This document shows positions 9,570 to 14,284 of a stretch of DNA of 14,284 nucleotides, piece after piece. Within the stretch, counting starts at the first letter, position 1. The number at the start of each line of letters is the position of its first letter. This DNA comes from Candidatus Auribacterota bacterium (GTDB taxonomy: Bacteria; Auribacterota; JAFGBW01): contig JAFGBW010000278.1 of assembly GCA_016932965.1 (NCBI GenBank), positions 1 to 14,284 of the forward strand. Reading direction: 5' to 3'. Under the pieces are notes generated by a model. The model did no database searches. It saw only the letters and a list, made by a program, of their open reading frames with translations, and was not told the DNA's origin. Position numbers and translations under genes: made by a program.

Positions 9570-10426
9570 TGTTTAAAAAAAGATTTGCCAGCACAGTGAT
9601 CCTATCATCCCTGTTCATCTTCATTGTTCTAATAAGTCGCGGTCCTTTCGGCTTCATCATTCCCGTGATCGTGGCTACCTTGAATATCAAGGGACTGCTC
9701 GAATACTTTAGGATGATTAAATCATGCGGATTGAAATCCAATCCTTTGAGCGTTTGTTTTGCATCCATGGTTTACACTTTTCTTCTCTATTATTTTGTTC
9801 ATTTCAAACGTGTTCACTCGCTGGCATTTTTGGATGAAATGCTTCTCTTTTTCATTTTTCTTTTCCTTTTCACCGTCCAATTCTGGGAGTGGCAAAAAGA
9901 AAAGGAAAAAAATTCCATGATCATTTCCCTGACAATTTCAGTCACAGGTTTTTTGTATATTCCCTGGTGCCTGAATTTCATTATCAAAATCCTGTACCTT
10001 GAAAAAATGGATGGGCCTATGCTTGTTTTTTTTCTGATCTTAGTTACTAAAAGCACGGATATTTTCGCTTACTTAGTTGGCAGGACATGGGGAAAACATA
10101 AACTGGCTAAACGAATCAGTCCCAATAAAACTCAGGAAGGTGCCCTGGGAGGACTCCTAGGTTCCCTGATCATGGCCATGACGGCTCAGTTGACTTTCAT
10201 GAAATCCTCTCTATCTTTTTCCCAGGCCGTTATCCTGGGGATCATTCTCTCCATTGTGTCCCAATTCGGAGACCTGGCTGAATCATTATTGAAAAGAGAC
10301 ACTGACTGTAAAGATTCCGGAAACATTTTCTGGGGGATGGGCGGTGCTTTGGACATTTTAGACAGCATTCTTTTCACGGCGCCCGTGATGTATTTCATGA
10401 TCCATTTATTCATAATAGGAATATAA
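9569..10426 (+). CDS. cdsA: Phosphatidate cytidylyltransferase (CDP-diglyceride synthase)
   Basis: A 285-residue integral membrane enzyme that makes CDP-diacylglycerol from phosphatidate and CTP for phospholipid synthesis. Several hydrophobic segments are visible (about 9-40, 60-80, 90-105, 118-143, 150-170, 195-212, 218-236, 262-285). The segment KSTDIFAYLVGRTWGKHKL (161-179) and RISPNKTQEGALGG (182-195) are typical of CdsA. The C-terminal family signature (239-268) is present as SLLKRDTDCKDSGN followed by a variant WGMGGALDILDS. The usual form has PGHGG and LDR, so the His and Arg are Met and Ile here. Variants of this kind occur in some lineages, and the key KD pair (K248, D249) is kept. 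A GGAGGG site lies just before the ATG, which overlaps the uppS stop. Confidence 0.93.
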
Positions 10427-10429
10427 AAA

Positions 10430-11824
10430 ATGAGCAAAAAAATCATTGTTGTGGATGATGAACCCAGCATGCTGGCGGTCATTGAAGCCATGTTGTCGAG
10501 TGAAGAATACGAGGTTCATTCTTTCGATGATGCGGTCAAAGCCATAGAATTTTACAGGACTCATGGCGCAGATCTCATCATCAGCGACATCCGCATGGAA
10601 AAAATGGACGGCATCAGTTTTTTAAAGGGAATACGGGAAATAAGCGCTGAAACCATGGTGATCCTCATCACCGCCTTCGCCAATGTGCAGGATGCCTTGC
10701 ATGCCATGAAAATGGGGGCATATGACTATCTTCAAAAACCTTTTAAAATGGAGAAACTAAGGGCGCTCGTCAAACGCGCCTTGACCGTTCAGGAGATTCT
10801 CATAGGCTCGCCTGCTTTGGAGAAAACCCAGGAAACAACGGAGATTTTTTGCGGCATTGTCTCCCAGAACAAGGTCATGAAAGAGCTGTTCTCCATGATT
10901 AAAAAAGCCGCTCCGTCAAAAACGACCATTCTTCTTCAAGGGGAATCCGGAACAGGCAAGGAATTATTTGCCCGTGCCATTCATGCCAATTCCGGACGTC
11001 AGGAAGAACCTTTTGTAGCGATCAATTGCGGCGCTTTACCTGAACCTTTGCTGGAAAGTGAGTTATTCGGACATGTCAAAGGCGCCTTCACCGGAGCGGT
11101 GGAAGAAAAAGTCGGCCTTTTTAAAGCAGCCGGGAACGGAACGATATTTTTAGACGAGATCGCTTCATTGACCCTCAATCTCCAGGCAAAATTATTACGT
11201 GTTCTACAGGAAAAAGAGATCCGACCCGTGGGCAGTGTCAAAACAGAAAAGGTCGGAAGCAGGGTGATTGCGGCCACCAACACCAGTATTGAAGAAATGG
11301 TCACCGGAAAAAATTTTCGGGAAGATCTTTACTACCGTTTGAATATCATTCCAATTGAAATCCCGCCGTTACGGGAACGTCCGGATGATCTGATGCCGTT
11401 GATCAGGTATTTCTTCAGGAAATATTCTCCGGATAAATTATTTCGCATTTCCCCGATGGCATTGAACACGTTATTAGAATACCGATGGCCTGGAAATATT
11501 CGGGAACTGGAAAGCACAATAGAGCGGATCACGACTCTTTGTTCGAACGAACTCATCACACCTGAAGATCTTCCGGCCTTTCTGAGAAAAAGTCCGCGGC
11601 TGATAAAAACAGAAGCCGGAAAAACCGGCCCATTTTTCCAGATGGATTATTCGTTCAAGGAAATCATTCCTCTCAAAAGATTTATAGCTCTAGCTGAAGG
11701 CCAATACATCCATTTTGTTTTGCATAAGACAGAGGAAGACGATACCCTGGCAGCGAAATATCTTGGAATCGACATCAACAGCCTGAAAAAAAAATTGGAA
11801 CGTCTTGAAAAACTCAAAAATTAG
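10430..11824 (+). CDS. NtrC-family sigma-54 response regulator
   Basis: A 464-residue two-component regulator that activates sigma-54 promoters after phosphorylation. The receiver domain (about 4-120) has the acidic pair D9/D10, phosphoacceptor D53 (ISDIRM), T81 (LITAF) and K103 (QKPF). The AAA+ domain (about 142-370) has Walker A GESGTGKE (171-178), the sigma-54 contact loop GAFTGA (218-223), Walker B TIFLDEI (238-244), ATN (282-284) and WPGNIREL (353-360). The short C-terminus ends in a Fis-type helix-turn-helix (AAKYLGIDINSLKKKLERL, 441-459). AGGA lies 9 bases before the ATG, and the gap after cdsA is 3 bases. No histidine kinase gene is visible, so its partner must be elsewhere. I see no clear sigma-54 promoter in this window, so its targets are unknown. 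Confidence 0.93.
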   Translation: MSKKIIVVDDEPSMLAVIEAMLSSEEYEVHSFDDAVKAIEFYRTHGADLIISDIRMEKMDGISFLKGIREISAETMVILITAFANVQDALHAMKMGAYDYLQKPFKMEKLRALVKRALTVQEILIGSPALEKTQETTEIFCGIVSQNKVMKELFSMIKKAAPSKTTILLQGESGTGKELFARAIHANSGRQEEPFVAINCGALPEPLLESELFGHVKGAFTGAVEEKVGLFKAAGNGTIFLDEIASLTLNLQAKLLRVLQEKEIRPVGSVKTEKVGSRVIAATNTSIEEMVTGKNFREDLYYRLNIIPIEIPPLRERPDDLMPLIRYFFRKYSPDKLFRISPMALNTLLEYRWPGNIRELESTIERITTLCSNELITPEDLPAFLRKSPRLIKTEAGKTGPFFQMDYSFKEIIPLKRFIALAEGQYIHFVLHKTEEDDTLAAKYLGIDINSLKKKLERLEKLKN

Positions 11825-13832
11825 TATTCCCCACAGCAAGCCTTGGGGAAGCTCCGCTCAAAAAGATGCCCTGCAGCTGTCTGTTCGGCCTGGCCCCGCT
11901 GCTCGAGTCGGGGAATGCGCCCGGCAAATTCATGAATTCCCTTATGATACGTTCCAGCTCAAAGCCATAGAATCAATCAAAAAGGGACATTCCGTGATCG
12001 TTTCCGCCCCCACAGGGGCCGGGAAAACGGTCATTGCCGAATACGCTGTCAGTTATGCGATGGAAGAAGGAAAAGGGACTATCTATACCGCCCCCATCAA
12101 AGCTCTGAGCAATCAGAAATACCGTGATTTTGTCCGTTCTTATGGAAAAGAAAACGTGGGTATCTTGACCGGGGACGTCGTCATCAATCCTGGGGCCCCC
12201 ATGCTGATCATGACAACGGAAATCTTTAGAAATCGCCTTTTTGACCAGGAACACTTATTCGAAAACCGGCGCTATGTTATCTTTGATGAAATTCATTATC
12301 TTGACGACATAGAACGGGGGACAGTCTGGGAAGAATCCCTCATCTTTTTTCCGAAAAATTTAAGATTTTTGGCCCTTTCTGCCACCATACCCAATATGCA
12401 TGAGCTGGCCGGCTGGATCGAATCCATCCATCATCACGGAATTGATGTGATTGAAGAAAAAAAACGCCCGGTTCCGCTCCATTTTCTTTTCATGACCGGG
12501 AATAAAATCCATGATGGTTTCAACGAGCTTCAACATCATTTTCATAAAAAATATGACTTGAAGTCCAACAATCTGAAATCCCTGATCCTTCATCTCCGCA
12601 TGAAGAATAATTTCCCTGCCATTTATTTCGCGTTCGGCCGGGTTCGCTGTGAAACCATGGCAAAACAAAGCGTTCATTTCAATCTGGTTAACGCAGAAGA
12701 AAAAAAACAAATCATCATGCGTTACAGGGAGCTTCTGAAAACATTTCATTTAGATGAGGATTTTCATGCCCAGGAGATGACCGCCTTGATTGAACACGGT
12801 ATCGCTTTTCATCATGCCGGAATCTTACCGGCGTTAAAGGAGGTGGTGGAGAGACTTTTTACGGAAAAGCTGATCAAACTGATTTTTACTACCGAAACTT
12901 TTGCCATAGGCATCAACATGCCTGCCAAGACAGTTATTTTTGATGAATTAAGAAAATTTTACGGCAATGGTTTTGATTTTTTAAAAACCAGGGATTTTTA
13001 TCAGATGGCCGGCCGGGCTGGCCGAAGAGGATTTGACGATTATGGCCTGGTTTACTCTCGTATTAATCCTCTTTCAATCTCTAACAACCGCCTGAAAGCA
13101 ATCATCTTCAATACTCCCGAACCTATTTATTCCCAATTCAATTCGAATTATGCCACGGTGCTTCATTTATACCGGACTCTGGGCGAAAAAATCCTGGATA
13201 TCTATCCCTTGTCTTTCCACTATTACCAGTCGGGGAAAAAGGATATAAACAAAGGACTGTTTTCCCTGAAAAATAAGATAAGACTGTTAAAGCAGTTGGG
13301 ATTTATAGAAGAGGAAAAACTCACCGCCCGAGGACTTTTCGGATTGAAAATATTCGGATATGAACTGGTGACAACCGAATTGTTCATGAATGGATTTTTC
13401 GAAACTGCTTCCCCTTCTGAGATCAGCGTGCTCCTGTTGGCCATGATTTTTGAACCTAGAAAAAATCAGCGGCCACCCCATCTTTCAAAACACCTGCGGC
13501 GATTGAAAGCCTATGCAGACCGGATTCACGCGCAGGTCGAAAAAATAGAAAAAAATTTCGGGATTTCATACCGGACCAAACGATTCTATTTCCATCTGTC
13601 CGAGGCCATGATGGCCTGGATGAAAGGGGTTTCTTTCCAGGATCTCCGTCATTTGACAGATGTGGATGAAGGAGAAATCGTCCGTCATTTCAGAATGACT
13701 CTACAGACAGTCCGGGAATTGAAAAGCGTTTCCGGATGTTATTCGCGGTACTACGACAACTTAAATGAATGCATGATGAAAATCAAGAGAGATGTAGTCG
13801 ATCCGGATACCCAGTTCGAATTGGGGGGTTGA
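11805..13832 (+). CDS. Ski2-like DExH helicase with DSHCT-type C-terminus
   Basis: A superfamily 2 helicase of up to 675 residues. Motifs are I SAPTGAGKT (67-75), Ia APIKALSNQK (96-105), TGD (122-124), TTE (137-139), II DEIH (161-164), III LSATIPN (191-197), IAFHHAGILP (333-342), TTETFAIGINMPAKTVIF (362-379) and VI QMAGRAGRRGFDDYG (400-414). The part after FNSNYATVLHLYRT (445-458) matches the helical and DSHCT-like region of Ski2/Mtr4 proteins (LTARGLFGLKIFGYELVTTELF, 506-527). Eukaryotic relatives unwind RNA for the exosome. Bacterial relatives are less understood, so an RNA role is likely but not shown. The only in-frame conventional start is TTG 11805, giving a 20-base overlap with the regulator gene. 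Residues 1-43 look unlike the family and fall in a GC-rich repeat region, so the true N-terminus is doubtful. The helicase core is secure. Confidence 0.88.
   Translation: MKNSKISIPHSKPWGSSAQKDALQLSVRPGPAARVGECARQIHEFPYDTFQLKAIESIKKGHSVIVSAPTGAGKTVIAEYAVSYAMEEGKGTIYTAPIKALSNQKYRDFVRSYGKENVGILTGDVVINPGAPMLIMTTEIFRNRLFDQEHLFENRRYVIFDEIHYLDDIERGTVWEESLIFFPKNLRFLALSATIPNMHELAGWIESIHHHGIDVIEEKKRPVPLHFLFMTGNKIHDGFNELQHHFHKKYDLKSNNLKSLILHLRMKNNFPAIYFAFGRVRCETMAKQSVHFNLVNAEEKKQIIMRYRELLKTFHLDEDFHAQEMTALIEHGIAFHHAGILPALKEVVERLFTEKLIKLIFTTETFAIGINMPAKTVIFDELRKFYGNGFDFLKTRDFYQMAGRAGRRGFDDYGLVYSRINPLSISNNRLKAIIFNTPEPIYSQFNSNYATVLHLYRTLGEKILDIYPLSFHYYQSGKKDINKGLFSLKNKIRLLKQLGFIEEEKLTARGLFGLKIFGYELVTTELFMNGFFETASPSEISVLLLAMIFEPRKNQRPPHLSKHLRRLKAYADRIHAQVEKIEKNFGISYRTKRFYFHLSEAMMAWMKGVSFQDLRHLTDVDEGEIVRHFRMTLQTVRELKSVSGCYSRYYDNLNECMMKIKRDVVDPDTQFELGG
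11827..11915. repeat. GC-rich stretch with nested inverted repeats at the helicase gene start
   Basis: Two hairpins are visible. TTCCCCA (11827-11833) pairs with TGGGGAA (11844-11850) around a 10-base loop, and CCCCG (11894-11898) pairs with CGGGG (11909-11913) around another 10-base loop. The outer ends TTCCCC (11827-11832) and GGGGAA (11910-11915) are also complementary. The stretch is clearly richer in GC than the flanking genes. It may be a small palindromic repeat element or a structured junction that controls helicase translation. Confidence 0.45.
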
Positions 13833-13837
13833 TTAAC

Positions 13838-14284
13838 TCACTCAACTCTTTTATAGCCCTTGACGCTGTCCGCCTGCGCCTTCATGATTTCGAGATAAGG
13901 TGTCGGAGCATTAGGATCCATGATCCTGGGTGCAATGAGAAGAAAAGGATGTTTGCCCTTTTTCAAAAGATTGGTCAGTCCATCACTGTGAAAACCCCCT
14001 GTTACTAAAATAAAACGATCTAATTTCTCCTCTTTCATCCGTGCAAATGCATTATCCAGAAGAATCTGATCGCGTTTGATGGCTGCCTCATAAAAATCAA
14101 GAACAGAGGGGAGATTCTTTTCTACGAGGGAATAATCCACATCAAATCCCAAAAACACATTATATTTTGGGCCCTCTTTCTGAATAAAATCAACGGCTTT
14201 CCTGAAAGAAAACTCATTTTTGTTCTCTTTAAAGAAAAGATAATCGGATTTGACCACTTCCAGTTTAAACAGCTTCCGGATCAA
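13838..14284 (-). CDS. Unrecognised protein, C-terminal 148 residues (5' end off the right edge)
   Basis: The frame reaches the window's right edge, so only the C-terminus is seen. The leucine codon at the edge should not be read as a start. The visible part contains FLGFDVDYSLVEKNLPSVL (44-62), an Asp- and Arg-bearing helix-like segment FYEAAIKRDQILLDNAFARM (64-83) and a striking motif FILVTGGFHSDGLTNLL (91-107), followed by FLLIAPRIMDPN (114-125). The alternation of a strand, then GGFHSDG, then a strand suggests an alpha/beta fold in which the His may matter. I cannot name the family. The pattern of an RD-N helix followed by a strand and a G-x-H loop is loosely reminiscent of TraB/ChaN-type proteins, but that is speculation. 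It is convergent with the helicase gene, with 5 bases between the stops and no terminator between them. Confidence 0.7.
   Translation of the reverse strand: MIRKLFKLEVVKSDYLFFKENKNEFSFRKAVDFIQKEGPKYNVFLGFDVDYSLVEKNLPSVLDFYEAAIKRDQILLDNAFARMKEEKLDRFILVTGGFHSDGLTNLLKKGKHPFLLIAPRIMDPNAPTPYLEIMKAQADSVKGYKRVE

Noticed and set aside
11871-11939. PstI, PvuII, XhoI and EcoRI sites close together, suggesting a vector polylinker
   Set aside because: The sites are spread over about 70 bases, do not form a known polylinker, and the reading frame continues into the helicase core.
11865-11970. Short frame starting ATG 11865 in another phase (MPCSCLFGLAPLLESG...)
   Set aside because: It is short, overlaps the helicase start in a different phase, has no good ribosome site and shows no recognisable features.

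Overview
This window looks like ordinary chromosome from a Gram-negative-type bacterium of moderate GC content (a little under half by eye). It contains housekeeping genes (tig, clpP, clpX, purA, uppS, cdsA) and no phage, IS or CRISPR signal. The phylum is uncertain. Three features fit under-sampled lineages such as Omnitrophota or deep Desulfobacterota-like groups: the CdsA signature variant, a Ski2-type helicase in a bacterial operon, and a right-edge protein with a GGFHSDG motif. This is inference only.

Left part (1-4042, all on the minus strand): a trehalose module. In transcription order it holds a small three-helix membrane protein gene broken by an in-frame TAA, a membrane-anchored sensor fused to trehalose-6-phosphate synthase (OtsA/GT20), trehalose-6-phosphate phosphatase (OtsB), a 42-residue single-span membrane protein, and the start of trehalose synthase (TreS, GH13), which runs off the left edge. 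OtsA plus OtsB make trehalose from UDP-glucose and glucose-6-phosphate. TreS interconverts trehalose and maltose. The OtsA fusion has an extracytoplasmic domain between two membrane helices and a HAMP-like linker, so an outside signal could act directly on trehalose-phosphate synthesis.

Middle (4043-4379): a divergent intergenic region with one candidate promoter for each direction, followed by tRNA-Gly(GCC) and a short leader.

Right part (4380-13832, all on the plus strand): one tightly packed gene string, tig-clpP-clpX-purA-uppS-cdsA-ntrC-like regulator-Ski2-like helicase. Gaps are 11 bases or fewer, and three junctions overlap. It combines nascent-chain folding (trigger factor), regulated proteolysis (ClpXP), AMP synthesis (PurA), carrier lipid and phospholipid precursor synthesis (UppS, CdsA), a sigma-54 activator without a kinase next to it, and an RNA-helicase-like protein. 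A GC-rich stretch with nested inverted repeats lies at the start of the helicase gene, where no conventional start codon is available.

Right edge (13838-14284, minus strand): the C-terminal part of an unrecognised protein, convergent with the helicase and only 5 bases from its stop.

No gene-free stretch exceeds 300 bases; the largest is 4043-4249. The best candidates for something undescribed are the sensor-TPS fusion with its small membrane partners, the broken small membrane gene, and the odd 5' end of the helicase gene.
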